Assembly (NCBI GenBank): GCA_035461525.1
Contig: DATHVD010000010.1
Location: 1-26,129, forward strand
Source: JAIBJN01 sp035461525
GTDB taxonomy: Bacteria > Actinomycetota > Thermoleophilia > Gaiellales > Gaiellaceae
DNA length: 26,129 nucleotides
Reading direction: 5' to 3'
The notes beneath the pieces are model-generated. The model made no database searches. It saw only the letters and a list, made by a program, of their open reading frames with translations, and was not told the DNA's origin. Shown in pieces: positions 1-9,040 of this stretch (positions are counted from its first letter, which is position 1; every line of letters starts with the position of its first letter). A program made the position numbers and the translations under genes.

Positions 1-3000
1 CGGCCGGCGCAGAAGAGCTCGCCGCCGGTGGCGCCGTAGAGGGCCGTGTTTCCGGCGAGAACGGGATCGCCGGCGTCCCCCTCCGGCGGGCGGATGGAGA
101 TGCGGCCGCCGCCCATGCCCTTGCCGACGTAGTCGTTCGCCTCGCCGGCGAGGTCGAGCGCGACGCCGGCCGCGAGGAAGGCGCCGAAGCTCTGTCCGGC
201 TGAGCCCGCGAAGGAGGCGCGCACGCGCCCCGGCGGAGGCTTCGCGCCGAAGCGGCCGGCCAGGAGACCGCCCAGCCGCGCGCCCACGGCCCGGTCCGAC
301 GTCCCGATCGGATAGGCGAGCTCGACGAGGCTCGGCGCCTCGAGAGCGGGCGCCGCGTCGTGCGCCAGGCGCTCGCCCAGCTCGCCGCCCTGCGCCTTCG
401 GAACGGGCTCGCCCGCGTGGCCGAGCGGGCCGGCGCCGGCGGAGACCAGAAGCGGCTCGAGGTCGAGCAGCGCGCCGTGGCCTCCCGCGCGGACGCCGCG
501 GCGCAGGCATTCGACCCGGCCGACCGCCTCGGCGTACGTCCTCAAGCCCAGGCCGGCGAGCAGCTCGCGCACCTCCTCGGCGACGTAGAGGAGGTAGGCC
601 TCGACCTGCTCCGGCGTCGCCGCGAACTTCGCGCGCAGCTCCGGCCGCTGCGTGGCGATGCCGACCGGGCAGGTGTCGAGGTGGCAGGAGCGCACCATCA
701 GACACCCCTCGGCGAGGAGGAGCGCCGTCCCGAAGCTGACCTCGTCCGCGCCCAGGAGCGCCGCGACGAGCACGTCGCGGCCGGTCTTGAGTCCGCCGTC
801 CACGCGCAGGCGTACGCGGCCGCGGAGGCCGTTGGCGACGAGCGCCTGCTGGGTCTCGGCCAGCCCGAGCTCCCAGGGGGCACCGGCGTTCTTGATGGAG
901 GAGAGCGGGCTCGCGCCCGTGCCCCCGTCGGCTCCGGCGACGTGAACGACGTCGGCGAGGGCCTTGGCGACGCCCGCGGCGACGAGGCCGACGCCTGCCT
1001 CGGCGACGAGCTTCACCGAGACGGCCGCATCCGGGCTCACCTGGCGCAGGTCGAAGACGAGCTGGGCGAGGTCCTCGATCGAGTAGATGTCGTGGTGCGG
1101 CGGGGGCGAGATGAGGCCGACGCCGGGCTGCGTGTAGCGGAGGCGCGCGATCTCGGGGCTGACCTTGTGCCCGGGGAGCTGGCCGCCCTCGCCCGGCTTC
1201 GAGCCCTGTGCGATCTTGATCTGCAGCTCCTCGGCGTGCGCCGCGTACTCGGGCGTGACGCCGAACCGGCCCGAGGCGACCTGCTTGATCCGCGAGTTCG
1301 TCGCGGTTCGGTAGCGGGAGGGATCCTCGCCGCCTTCGCCGCAGTTCGAGCGTGCGTGCAAGCGGTTGAACGCGATCGCCACCGTCTCGTGCGCCTCGGC
1401 GGAGAGCGCGCCGTGTGACATGCCCCCGCTCGAGAAACGCCGGACGATCCTCTCGACGGGCTCGACCTCGTCGAGCGGCGCCGCCCGGCCCGCCGGGACG
1501 AGCTCGAGCAGGTCGCGCAGCTCGAGGGGGTCACGGCCGTTCACGAGCTCCGAGAAGCGCGCGTAGCGTGCGCGGTCCGCCCTGGTGACGGCGCTCCGCA
1601 GCGCGTGCGCGGCCGCGAGCTCGTGCGCCGCCTCGACGACGTCGGGGCTCGTCGCGTGCGGCTCGCCGCCCTTGCGGAACTTCACGAAGCCGGGGTTCTC
1701 GAGCGCCGGCCTATCGTCCCGGGCGACTGTGGCTCGAGCGAGGATCTCGCGCTCGAGCTCCGCGAAGCCGACGCCGCCGATGGGGGAGGGCGTCCCCGCG
1801 AAGCAGCGGTCGACGACGTCCGGCGCGAGCCCGATCGCCTCGAAGACCTGGGCGCCGCAGTAGCTCGCAACGTCGCAGATGCCCATCTTCGACATGACCT
1901 TGAGAACCCCGTCCTCGACGGCCGACCGGAAGCGCCGCTGCGCTTCGGCGGGGTCGGGACGGTCGCCCCCGATCCTGTCGGCGGCGGCGAGCTCCGCCAC
2001 CGTCTCGAGGGCGAGGCGCGGGCAGATCGCCTCGGCGCCGTAGCCGAGGAGGCAGGCGAAGTGGTGGACCTCGCGCGGCTCGTCGCTCTCGACGACGATC
2101 GTCGCGAGCGAGCGGAGGCCGGCGGCGACGAGCCGGTGGTGGACGGCGCCGGTCGCCAGGAGGGCGGGCACCGGCGCCCGCTCGGGCCCCGCCGAGGCGT
2201 CGCTGACGACCAGGAGCCGGTTTCCCCGCCGTACGGCCTCCTCGGCCTCCCGGGCGAGGCGGCCGCAGGCGCGGGCGAGCCCCTCGTCCGCCGTGAACGT
2301 CGCCTCGAGCGGGAGGCCAGCGAGCGCGGCGAGCGCGTCCGGGTAGAGGAAGAAGCTCGGCAGCTCGATCCCGCGGGCGCTCGCCGGCCCCTCCGCGAGA
2401 ATCGGCGGGCGCTCGCCGAGGACGGTGCGGAGCGAGAAGACGAAGCGCTCGCGCAGATGGTCGATGGGCGGGTTCGTCACCTGGGCGAACCGCTGCCGGA
2501 AGTAGGAGTAGAGCGGCCTGGCGCGCGGCGCGAGCGGCGCGAGGGCGGTATCGTCCCCCATCGACGAGGTCGGCTCGTGACCCTGCGCGCCGGTCGGCCG
2601 CAGGATCGCGCGGAGGTCCTCCTGCGTGTAGCCGAAGGCCGCCTGTCTCGAGGTCAGGCCCTCCTCCGGCGGCGGGCCCGGCTCGCCGGCTGCGCGGCGG
2701 TCGAGCCCGCGCTCGAGCCAGCGACCGTGCGGGCGCCGGGCGGCCAGCCGGCCCTTGATCTCCGCGTTCGTCTCCAGGCCGCGCCGCGGGTCGACCGCGA
2801 GCATCTGCCCGGGCCCGAGCCTCCCGCGGCGCACGGGTCCGTCGCCGACGTCGACCGCGCCGGCCTCGGACGCGCAGGCGACGAGTCGCCGCCCGACTGC
2901 GAAGCGAAGCGGACGGAGCCCGTTGCGGTCGAGGGCAGCGCCGACGACGCGCCCGTCCGAGAAGGCGAGCGCCGCCGGCCCGTCCCAGGGCTCGACGAGG

Positions 3001-3932
3001 CCCGCGTGGTAGCGGTAGAAGTCCCGGGCGGCCGGCGGAAGCTCCGGGTCGCCGTCCCACGCCTCGGGGACGAGCATGGCGAGCGCGTGCCGCACGTCCC
3101 GGCCGCCGCGGACGAGCAGCTCGAGCGCGTTGTCGAGCAACGCCGAGTCGGAGCCCGACTCGTCGAGCACGGGCCCCAGCTCGGGGTCGCCCAGGGCCCC
3201 GAGCCTCCCGGCGCGGGCGCGCATCCAGTTCACGTTGCCCTGGATGGCGTTGATCTCGCCGTTGTGGCAGAGAAGCCGGAACGGCTGCGCCCGCTCCCAC
3301 GACGGGGCGGTGTTCGTCGAGAAGCGCTGGTGGAAGATCCCGAACGGGACGGCCACCGCCGGGTCGGCCAGGTCGGCGTACACGTCCGCGAGCCGGTCGG
3401 CTGCGCACAGCGCCTTGTACGTGACCGTCCGGAAGGAGAGCGAGGCGAGATACGGGCCGCCCGCCTGCTCCGCGCGCCGCCGCGCCCGGTAGGCGCAGAG
3501 CTCGCGCTCCGCGGGGGAGAGTCGGGGTGCGGGGGCGAGCGCGAGGTGCTCGACCGACGGCATCGCCGTCCGCGCCTCCCGGCCGAGCGCTGCCGGGTCG
3601 AGCGGCACCGCCCGCCAGTCCGCGGGCTCGAGCCCTTCCGCCCGGCACGCTTCCTCGACGAGCTCCCGCTCGCCCGGCCGGCGGAGGAAGGCGACCGCGA
3701 GCCCGCAGCCGCGCGCCGGGACGAGCGCCGGCGGCAGGGGCAGGAGCACGCCGGCCCCGTCTCCGGTGCTCCCGTCGGCGGCCGTGGCCCCGCGGTGGCG
3801 GACGCAGGAGAGTCCCTCGAGGACGGCGTCGAGGACGCCTCTCGAGGCGTGCCCCGAGAGGTCGGCGACGAAGCCGATGCCGCAGGCATCGCGCTCCGCG
3901 GTCGGGTCGTGGAGCGATGGGCGATCGAACAC
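1..3932 (-). CDS. gltB: Glutamate synthase (GOGAT) large subunit, C-terminus cut by the window edge
   Basis: Ferredoxin/NADPH-type glutamate synthase alpha chain, which moves the amide of glutamine onto 2-oxoglutarate to give two glutamates. The frame is open from a GTG to the window edge (about 1310 codons; the family is about 1500), so only the end of the C-terminal GXGXG beta-helix is missing. Visible in order: a 16-residue propeptide, then the amidotransferase nucleophile Cys17 (ERDACGIGF); 'RHRGATAADGSTGDGAG'; 'FSTNTAPSWERAQPF' and 'HNGEINAIQGNVNWM' of the class-II glutaminase; the central domain; the FMN domain with 'GEGGEDPSRY', 'SGRFGVTPEYA' and 'KIAQGSKPGEGGQLPG'; and the 3Fe-4S cysteines C1077, C1083 and C1088 (C-x5-C-x4-C, ending DTCPVG). 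A GGAGGAA stands 10 nt before the GTG. The gene follows hyuAB on the same strand but after a 213-nt gap holding its own promoter and leader, so it is probably separately controlled. gltD is not in view. Confidence 0.96.
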   Translation of the reverse strand, partial: MFDRPSLHDPTAERDACGIGFVADLSGHASRGVLDAVLEGLSCVRHRGATAADGSTGDGAGVLLPLPPALVPARGCGLAVAFLRRPGERELVEEACRAEGLEPADWRAVPLDPAALGREARTAMPSVEHLALAPAPRLSPAERELCAYRARRRAEQAGGPYLASLSFRTVTYKALCAADRLADVYADLADPAVAVPFGIFHQRFSTNTAPSWERAQPFRLLCHNGEINAIQGNVNWMRARAGRLGALGDPELGPVLDESGSDSALLDNALELLVRGGRDVRHALAMLVPEAWDGDPELPPAARDFYRYHAGLVEPWDGPAALAFSDGRVVGAALDRNGLRPLRFAVGRRLVACASEAGAVDVGDGPVRRGRLGPGQMLAVDPRRGLETNAEIKGRLAARRPHGRWLERGLDRRAAGEPGPPPEEGLTSRQAAFGYTQEDLRAILRPTGAQGHEPTSSMGDDTALAPLAPRARPLYSYFRQRFAQVTNPPIDHLRERFVFSLRTVLGERPPILAEGPASARGIELPSFFLYPDALAALAGLPLEATFTADEGLARACGRLAREAEEAVRRGNRLLVVSDASAGPERAPVPALLATGAVHHRLVAAGLRSLATIVVESDEPREVHHFACLLGYGAEAICPRLALETVAELAAADRIGGDRPDPAEAQRRFRSAVEDGVLKVMSKMGICDVASYCGAQVFEAIGLAPDVVDRCFAGTPSPIGGVGFAELEREILARATVARDDRPALENPGFVKFRKGGEPHATSPDVVEAAHELAAAHALRSAVTRADRARYARFSELVNGRDPLELRDLLELVPAGRAAPLDEVEPVERIVRRFSSGGMSHGALSAEAHETVAIAFNRLHARSNCGEGGEDPSRYRTATNSRIKQVASGRFGVTPEYAAHAEELQIKIAQGSKPGEGGQLPGHKVSPEIARLRYTQPGVGLISPPPHHDIYSIEDLAQLVFDLRQVSPDAAVSVKLVAEAGVGLVAAGVAKALADVVHVAGADGGTGASPLSSIKNAGAPWELGLAETQQALVANGLRGRVRLRVDGGLKTGRDVLVAALLGADEVSFGTALLLAEGCLMVRSCHLDTCPVGIATQRPELRAKFAATPEQVEAYLLYVAEEVRELLAGLGLRTYAEAVGRVECLRRGVRAGGHGALLDLEPLLVSAGAGPLGHAGEPVPKAQGGELGERLAHDAAPALEAPSLVELAYPIGTSDRAVGARLGGLLAGRFGAKPPPGRVRASFAGSAGQSFGAFLAAGVALDLAGEANDYVGKGMGGGRISIRPPEGDAGDPVLAGNTALYGATGGELFCAG

Positions 3933-3977
3933 GAGGTGGGTTCCTCCGCGGGATGGAGAGGGAACGGGTCGGACGGG

Positions 3978-4016
3978 CTCCCCGCCTCTGTGTCGCTAGC
4001 CGGCCGGGGCGGGGAG
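3978..4016 (-). promoter_or_regulatory. Stem-loop in the gltB leader (attenuator-like)
   Basis: On the transcribed strand CTCCCCGCC pairs perfectly with GGCGGGGAG across a 21-nt loop. It begins about 10 nt after the stop codon of the short leader ORF and ends about 45 nt before the gltB start. No T-run follows, so whether it terminates transcription, blocks Rho, or only structures the leader is an open inference. Confidence 0.5.
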
Positions 4017-4025
4017 GAAAGCCGA

Positions 4026-4100
4026 CTAGCGCGTATCGACGCGCGCGAGAAGGACGACGGCGAAGAGCTTCGAGAAGCGGAGTGTCGTCGGCGCGCGCAT
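4026..4100 (-). CDS. Candidate 24-residue leader peptide upstream of gltB
   Basis: A short ATG-to-TAG frame of 24 residues, beginning MRAPTTLRFS and ending AVVLLARVDTR. It lies between a promoter-like pair (TTGACG/TAACGT) and gltB. The ATG is 13 nt from the -10 box, so translation would be nearly leaderless. The stop is followed at once by a strong stem-loop and then gltB. The peptide has a basic, hydrophobic character with four Arg (all CGC) and four Leu, and no Glu or Gln codon, so classical glutamine-codon stalling is not suggested. I do not recognise the peptide from any family. Its position is what supports it: it could be a cis-acting regulatory ORF or simply a chance short frame. Confidence 0.45.
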   Translation of the reverse strand: MRAPTTLRFSKLFAVVLLARVDTR

Positions 4101-4113
4101 CGGCGAAGGGCGG

Positions 4114-4142
4114 ACGTTAGGCCGTCGCGGCTGCCGCGTCAA
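4114..4142 (-). promoter_or_regulatory. Sigma70-type promoter of gltB and its leader
   Basis: The -35 TTGACG (5 of 6 to consensus), an exact 17-nt spacer and the -10 TAACGT (TA...T kept) read towards gltB and lie immediately behind the hyuAB stop codon. The predicted start near 4107 gives a leader of about 175 nt before the gltB GTG. Confidence 0.5.
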
Positions 4143-4145
4143 CCC

Positions 4146-7100
4146 CTACGTGGGGGCGACCGCCTCCGCCCGCTCCTCCCGCAGCCGCTTCGTCGCCTCC
4201 CGGTCGACCGTCATCGTCGCCGGGTCGATCGCGACGCCGTAGTCCTGCTCGGCGAGCTCGACGGTCGTGAAGCCGTCGAGGACGTCCGAGAGCACGCGCT
4301 CGGGATCTCGGGCCAGCGGGTCGCCGTAGCCCCCCGAGTTCGGCACGGTGATCTCGAGCGTGTCGTCCGCCCGGAGCCGGAAGGCGGTCACCTTCGAGGG
4401 CCAGCGCTCCTCGTCCTCGCGACCCGCATTCTTGACGAGGGACGCGTTCAGCCCCTCCTGGCCTCCGAAGATGCCCCACGGCGGGTCGCTCTCGTGCCGC
4501 TCGCCCTCGCACGTGACGATCGTGTCGACGAGGAACCGGTTGACACGGACCATCCCGATCCCGCCCCGGTGCTCGCCCGCCGAGCAGGGCTCGTCCCGGA
4601 GCTCGTAGCGCTCGGTGCGCATGGGGAAGCGCCACTCGAGTTCCTCGATCGGGTTGTTGCGGGTGTTCGCGATCAGGCAGTCCACCGAGTCGAGCCCGTC
4701 GCGGCCGGGGCGGCCGCCGTAGGAGCCCTCGTCCACCTCGAGGTAGACCCAGTACTCCTGCTCCTCCTCGTTGAAGCCCGAGTAGGAGATGAAGTGCAGG
4801 TGCGCCGAGTTGCCGGCGGTGATCTGACCCGGCAGGACGGGCGCGAGCGCCCGCAGCGCCAGGTCGACCGCGCGCTGCACCTGGCAGAAGCGGGCGAAGC
4901 AGGCGCGCGGGTAGTTGGGGTTGAAGATCGAGCCCTTCGGCGCGACCACCTTCACGGGCCGGAGCATGCCCTCGTTCTGGGGCACGAAGACGGGGTAGGT
5001 CGCCTCGTCGAGGAAGATCATGCGCGTGATGAACGTCATCGCCGACACGGTCGTCCCCTCGAACGGGCAGTTGTAGCCCGTGGGCACCTCGGCGCTCGAG
5101 CCCGTGAGGTCGAACGTGATCTCGTCCCCCTGGATCTCGACGGCGACCTCGACCGGTAGCTTCTCGCCGCGGTGCTTGCCGTCGTCGTCGAGCCACCCGA
5201 CCTCGGTCTCGTAGCGGCCGTCCGGCACCTTCGCGATCTCCTGTCGGAGCATCCGCTCCGAGTAGTCCATCCACTCGTTCGCGGCCGAGAGGACGGCGTC
5301 CAGGCCGTAGCGCTCGAGCAGCTCCGTGTAGCGGCGCCGCGCGAGCTCGCAGGCGGCGATCATCGCCTCGATGTCGCCCTTGTTGTGCGTCGGCGTCCGC
5401 GTGTTCTCGAGGATGTGCTTCCAGAGGCGGTCCTGCCGCACGCCCCCGTCCGAGAGCTTCACGGCACGGTAGATGTTCCCCTCGGACCAGTTGTCGACGA
5501 GGTCGATCGCGAGCCCGGGGTAGGCGCCGCCGATGTCGAGCAGGTGCGCGGAGGCTCCTGCGAAGCCCGCGAGCTTCCCCTCGAAGAAGATGGGGAGGAC
5601 GATGGCCACGTCAGGCGAGTGCGTGGCGCCGAGGTAGGGGTCATTGTGGAGGATAACGTCGCCCTCGTGGACGTCGTCCCCGAGCAGCTCGATCACGTTC
5701 TTGACGATCTTCGGCATCGCGCCCATGAACATCGGCGTCGAGTCCGACTCGGCGAGCACGTTCCCCTCGGCGTCGAAGATGCCGGCGCCGAGGTCTTCCG
5801 ACTCCCGGATGATCGACGAGTAGCTCATTCGGAAGAGCACGCCCGCCATCTCCTTCGCGATGGCGGCGAAGCTGCCGCCGATCACGCGCATGAGGATCGG
5901 CGTCGCGAGCTGGGAGCCCCGCTCCGCCTCGGCGGCGGCAGGGGACGTGCAGTCGATCTCGATGTTGTCGTGGCGGTCGATCTCGGCGACGAGGCCGGGC
6001 GGCACGACCGTCGTCGAGTCGTACTGCTCGACGACCGCCGGTCCCTCGATGCGGTCGCCGGCGCGGAGGAGCGCCCGGTCGTAGAACGGCGTCGAGCGGC
6101 GTTCCGGCTTGCCGCCGACGTCGAAGACGACCTCGCGCTCGACCGTCTTCGCAGCGGAGGGATCGCCGTCCCCGGCCTCGGCTACGGCGGGCTCGAGCTC
6201 CGCGATCCTGCCGATGCCGACGACGCGGATGTTGACGATCTCGATCTCGGCGTCGAAGCGGTGGCCGTACTCGGCCTCGTGCGCACGGTGGAACGCCTCC
6301 TTCGTCTCCTCCACCCACGCGGAGTCGACGGGGCCGGCGGGGACGTCGAAGCGGACCTCGTAGCCCTGCCCCGCGTAGCGGCAGTCGGCGAGGCGCCGGA
6401 GGAGGCGCCTGTCCTCGGGCACCCCGTCCTCCTCCAGCTGGGCGACGGCCTGGGCCGCCATCTCGTCGTACCGGCTCTGCAGCCGCTCGCGGTCGATCCC
6501 CTTGACGGACTGGCGCTCGGTGGCGACGAACTCGTGCTGGAGGTCGGTCGCGAGGAGGCCGGTCGCCGCGATGATGCCGGGGTGCGGCGGGACGAGGACG
6601 CGGGGGATCTCCAGCTCGCGGGCGATGTCGCAGGCGAAGAGCGGGCCTGCGCCTCCGGCCGCGACGAGCGTGAACTCCCGCGGGTCGTACCCGCGGCGCA
6701 CGGAGTTGACCTCGATGGCCTGGGCCATGCCGAACTTCTGGATCTGGAGCGCCCCGAGAGCGGCCTCCTCCAGCGACATGCCGAGCGTGTCCGCGAGTCC
6801 CTGGAGGGCCGTGCGCGCGAGGTCGACGTCGAGCTGCATCTCGCCGCCGAGGAGCCCGCGGTCCGGCCGCAGCCGCCCGAGAACGAGCTGGGCGTCGGTC
6901 GCCGTCGGCTCCGTGCCGCCGCGGCCGTAGCAGGCGGGGCCCGGGTCCGCGCCTGCCGACTGCGGGCCGACGCGGAAGACTCCGCCGTCGTCGACGTAGG
7001 CGATCGAGCCCCCGCCGGCGCCGATGGTGTCGATGTCGACCATCGGCACCATCGCCTGGTAGTCGCCGACCTTCGTGTCGAGGAGGTGGCGCATGCGCAG

Positions 7101-8015
7101 CCGGCCTCCCGCGGCGACGCCGATGTCGGCCGAGGTCCCGCCGATGTCGAGGGTGAAGACGTTGTCGAACCCGGCGACCTTGCCCGCCCAGATGCCGCCG
7201 ATCAGGCCCGCGACCGGCCCCGACATGAGCAGGTTCACCGGTCGCTGCGTCGCCGAGTCGACCGTGGCCATCCCGCCCGAGGACTGCATGAGCCGGACGC
7301 CGTGCGCGAAGCCGGCCTCCCGCAGCGCCTCGTCGAAGCGGGCGACGTAGCGCGAGACCTCGGGCCCGACGTACGCGTTCAGGCAGACGGTCGAGAAGCG
7401 CTCGTACTCCCGGTAGAGCGGCAGCACCTCGTGCGACACCGAGAGGAACGCCTCGGGAAACTCCTCGAGCACGATCTCCTTGATTCGCCGCTCGTGCTCG
7501 GGGTTGGCGTAGGCGTGCAGGAGGCAGACGGCTACCGCGTCCACGCCGGCGTCGCGAAGCGTGCGGACGCGCTCCCGCACCTCTTCCTCGTCGAGCGGGA
7601 CGAGCACCTCGCCGTCGGGGACGGTGACCCGCTCCTTGACGGTGAGCCGGTGCCGGCGCCTGGCGAGCGGCCGCGCCTGCCAGGGCAGCTCCTGCTGCAA
7701 GGAGAAGTTGAAAGGCTTCTTGTGGCGGGCGATGTGGACGATGTCGCGGAAGCCCTCGGTCGTGAGCATCCCGACCTCGGCTCCCTTGTGCTGGAGGACG
7801 ATGTTCGTCGCGATCGTCGTGCCGTGCAGGAGGTTGTCGACCTCCGCGAGGGGGACGCCCGCCTTCTCGCAGAGCTGCCCGACTCCTTCGACCACGGCCC
7901 GCGCCGGGTCGTCGGGGGTGGAGGCCACCTTGTCGACCGTCGTCGCGCCCCGCTCCTCGTCCACGAGGATCAGGTCCGTGAAGGTTCCGCCGACGTCCAC
8001 TCCGATGCGCTTCAT
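4146..8015 (-). CDS. Fused HyuA-HyuB ATP-dependent hydantoinase / 5-oxoprolinase family protein
   Basis: Members cleave cyclic amides (hydantoins, N-methylhydantoin, 5-oxoproline) with ATP hydrolysis. The 1289-residue protein joins two usually separate subunits. The HyuA half (about 1-690) is an ASKHA ATPase with phosphate loops VDVGGTFTDLILVDE (6-20) and FTLDIGGTSADIGV (287-300), plus LLHGTTIATN and TIGAGGGSIA. The HyuB half (about 706-1289) starts PILMRVIGGSFAAIAKEM and has RESEDLGAGIFD and HNDPYLGATHSPDV. A similar one-chain layout is known in eukaryotic 5-oxoprolinase. The ATG lies in an ATGA overlap with the LLM gene, so it is probably translationally coupled and last in the operon. The nearby carbamoylsarcosine amidase and sarcosine-dehydrogenase-like genes favour N-methylhydantoinase over oxoprolinase; that assignment is inference. 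The family call is firm, the substrate is not. Confidence 0.92.
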   Translation of the reverse strand: MKRIGVDVGGTFTDLILVDEERGATTVDKVASTPDDPARAVVEGVGQLCEKAGVPLAEVDNLLHGTTIATNIVLQHKGAEVGMLTTEGFRDIVHIARHKKPFNFSLQQELPWQARPLARRRHRLTVKERVTVPDGEVLVPLDEEEVRERVRTLRDAGVDAVAVCLLHAYANPEHERRIKEIVLEEFPEAFLSVSHEVLPLYREYERFSTVCLNAYVGPEVSRYVARFDEALREAGFAHGVRLMQSSGGMATVDSATQRPVNLLMSGPVAGLIGGIWAGKVAGFDNVFTLDIGGTSADIGVAAGGRLRMRHLLDTKVGDYQAMVPMVDIDTIGAGGGSIAYVDDGGVFRVGPQSAGADPGPACYGRGGTEPTATDAQLVLGRLRPDRGLLGGEMQLDVDLARTALQGLADTLGMSLEEAALGALQIQKFGMAQAIEVNSVRRGYDPREFTLVAAGGAGPLFACDIARELEIPRVLVPPHPGIIAATGLLATDLQHEFVATERQSVKGIDRERLQSRYDEMAAQAVAQLEEDGVPEDRRLLRRLADCRYAGQGYEVRFDVPAGPVDSAWVEETKEAFHRAHEAEYGHRFDAEIEIVNIRVVGIGRIAELEPAVAEAGDGDPSAAKTVEREVVFDVGGKPERRSTPFYDRALLRAGDRIEGPAVVEQYDSTTVVPPGLVAEIDRHDNIEIDCTSPAAAEAERGSQLATPILMRVIGGSFAAIAKEMAGVLFRMSYSSIIRESEDLGAGIFDAEGNVLAESDSTPMFMGAMPKIVKNVIELLGDDVHEGDVILHNDPYLGATHSPDVAIVLPIFFEGKLAGFAGASAHLLDIGGAYPGLAIDLVDNWSEGNIYRAVKLSDGGVRQDRLWKHILENTRTPTHNKGDIEAMIAACELARRRYTELLERYGLDAVLSAANEWMDYSERMLRQEIAKVPDGRYETEVGWLDDDGKHRGEKLPVEVAVEIQGDEITFDLTGSSAEVPTGYNCPFEGTTVSAMTFITRMIFLDEATYPVFVPQNEGMLRPVKVVAPKGSIFNPNYPRACFARFCQVQRAVDLALRALAPVLPGQITAGNSAHLHFISYSGFNEEEQEYWVYLEVDEGSYGGRPGRDGLDSVDCLIANTRNNPIEELEWRFPMRTERYELRDEPCSAGEHRGGIGMVRVNRFLVDTIVTCEGERHESDPPWGIFGGQEGLNASLVKNAGREDEERWPSKVTAFRLRADDTLEITVPNSGGYGDPLARDPERVLSDVLDGFTTVELAEQDYGVAIDPATMTVDREATKRLREERAEAVAPT

Positions 8016-9040
8016 GCTCGTCCTCCCCGGGTGCTGGATGCGTCGGCCGGGCCGGGGAGCGCGGGCATGATCTCGCGCCCCACGCGCTCCATCTGAGCGA
8101 CCCGGCCGTTCAGGTATGCGGTCGACACCTCGTCCACGCCGATCTCCGCGAGGGCCGCGATCTTCTCGAGGCAGCGCTCGGCCGGGCCGGCGATGGCGAA
8201 GTCGTCGATCAGCTCGCCGGTCAGGAACGCCGTGTGCTCGGCGCTCGAGTCGAGGTGACCGGCGTAGTAGTCGTACTCGTCGCGCGCCTGCACGAGCCGG
8301 GTCATCCCTTCCGGCATCCCGTGGTCCGGGTTGCGGCGCATCACGTCCGCGATGTGATTCGCGCACGCCGCGGGTGCCCAGCGGCAGGCGTCCCAGGCCT
8401 CTTCCTGGTCGTCGGAGACCCACATCGCGCAGAGAGCGGCGATCTCGATCGCGTCGGGGTCGCGCCCGGCCTCCTCCGCGCCGGCCCGAACGTGGTCGAT
8501 GGCCCAGCGCACCGAGACGGGGTCGACGCCGACGTAGACCATGACGATGTCGGCCAGGGAGCCGGCGAGGCGCAGGTTCTTCGGCCCGGTCGCAGCCATC
8601 ATCAGCGGCACGTCCTCGTCCGCCCAGCGGATGCGGACCTCGGTGCCCTCGAAGTCGACGGGCCGTCCGCCCACGAGCTCGCGCAGCTTCGGCACGACCT
8701 CCGCCAGCCGCCGCGTGGGCACGGGCTCCAGCCCGAGCGTGCGGACGGCGTTGTCGCCGCGGCCGACCCCGAGGAGGACGCGGCCGGGGTGGAGGTCCGC
8801 CAGCGTCGCGATGACGCTGGCGGTGACGGTGAAGTGGCGCGTGAGCGGGTTCGTGACGCCGGGGCCGAACGCGATCCGCTTCGTCGCGGCGAGGCCGTGG
8901 GTCAGGTAGACGTAGACGTCCTGCCAGAGCATCTGCCCGTCCACGAGCCAGGCGCGCTCGTATCCGACCGCGTCTGCGGCCTCGACCGACTCGAGGAAGA
9001 CGGGAAGGTCCTCCGGAAGGAAGTGCGCCCCGAGCTTCAT
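8012..9040 (-). CDS. LLM-class flavin/F420-dependent oxidoreductase
   Basis: A 342-residue luciferase-like TIM-barrel protein. It opens MKLGAHFLPEDLP and shows the family signatures 'RIAFGPGVTNPLTRHFTVTA', 'ATLADLHPGRVLLGVGRGD' and 'PLMMAATGPKNLRLAG'. The GxGRGDN stretch and overall length resemble the F420-dependent methylene-H4MPT-reductase-like (MER) branch more than FMNH2 monooxygenases, but the cofactor cannot be settled from sequence reading. Both ends are ATGA overlaps with neighbouring genes, placing it as the middle gene of the operon. An LLM enzyme next to an isochorismatase-type hydrolase recalls RutA/RutB, where oxidative ring opening is followed by amide hydrolysis. Here the third partner is a hydantoinase, so it may oxidise a heterocycle before or after hydrolysis. 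The substrate is unknown. Confidence 0.88.
   Translation of the reverse strand: MKLGAHFLPEDLPVFLESVEAADAVGYERAWLVDGQMLWQDVYVYLTHGLAATKRIAFGPGVTNPLTRHFTVTASVIATLADLHPGRVLLGVGRGDNAVRTLGLEPVPTRRLAEVVPKLRELVGGRPVDFEGTEVRIRWADEDVPLMMAATGPKNLRLAGSLADIVMVYVGVDPVSVRWAIDHVRAGAEEAGRDPDAIEIAALCAMWVSDDQEEAWDACRWAPAACANHIADVMRRNPDHGMPEGMTRLVQARDEYDYYAGHLDSSAEHTAFLTGELIDDFAIAGPAERCLEKIAALAEIGVDEVSTAYLNGRVAQMERVGREIMPALPGPADASSTRGGRA

Noticed and set aside
4021..4031. ACTAGCG near gltB as a third TetR operator
   Set aside because: Only one half-site matches; the bases lie in the stop-codon region of the leader ORF and the other half is not conserved.
1605..5159. Very long plus-strand open frames opposite gltB and hyuAB
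   Set aside because: Arg/Asp/Val/Glu-rich low-complexity translations with no motifs. They are antisense shadows of GC-rich genes whose minus-strand frames have clear family signatures.
5172..8096. 974-codon plus-strand open frame
   Set aside because: Mirror of hyuAB on the opposite strand; no recognisable domain and no ribosome site.
8016..8423. Upstream extension of the hyuAB frame
   Set aside because: It overlaps the LLM gene out of frame and is low-complexity. The ATG in the ATGA overlap gives the conserved HyuA N-terminus.
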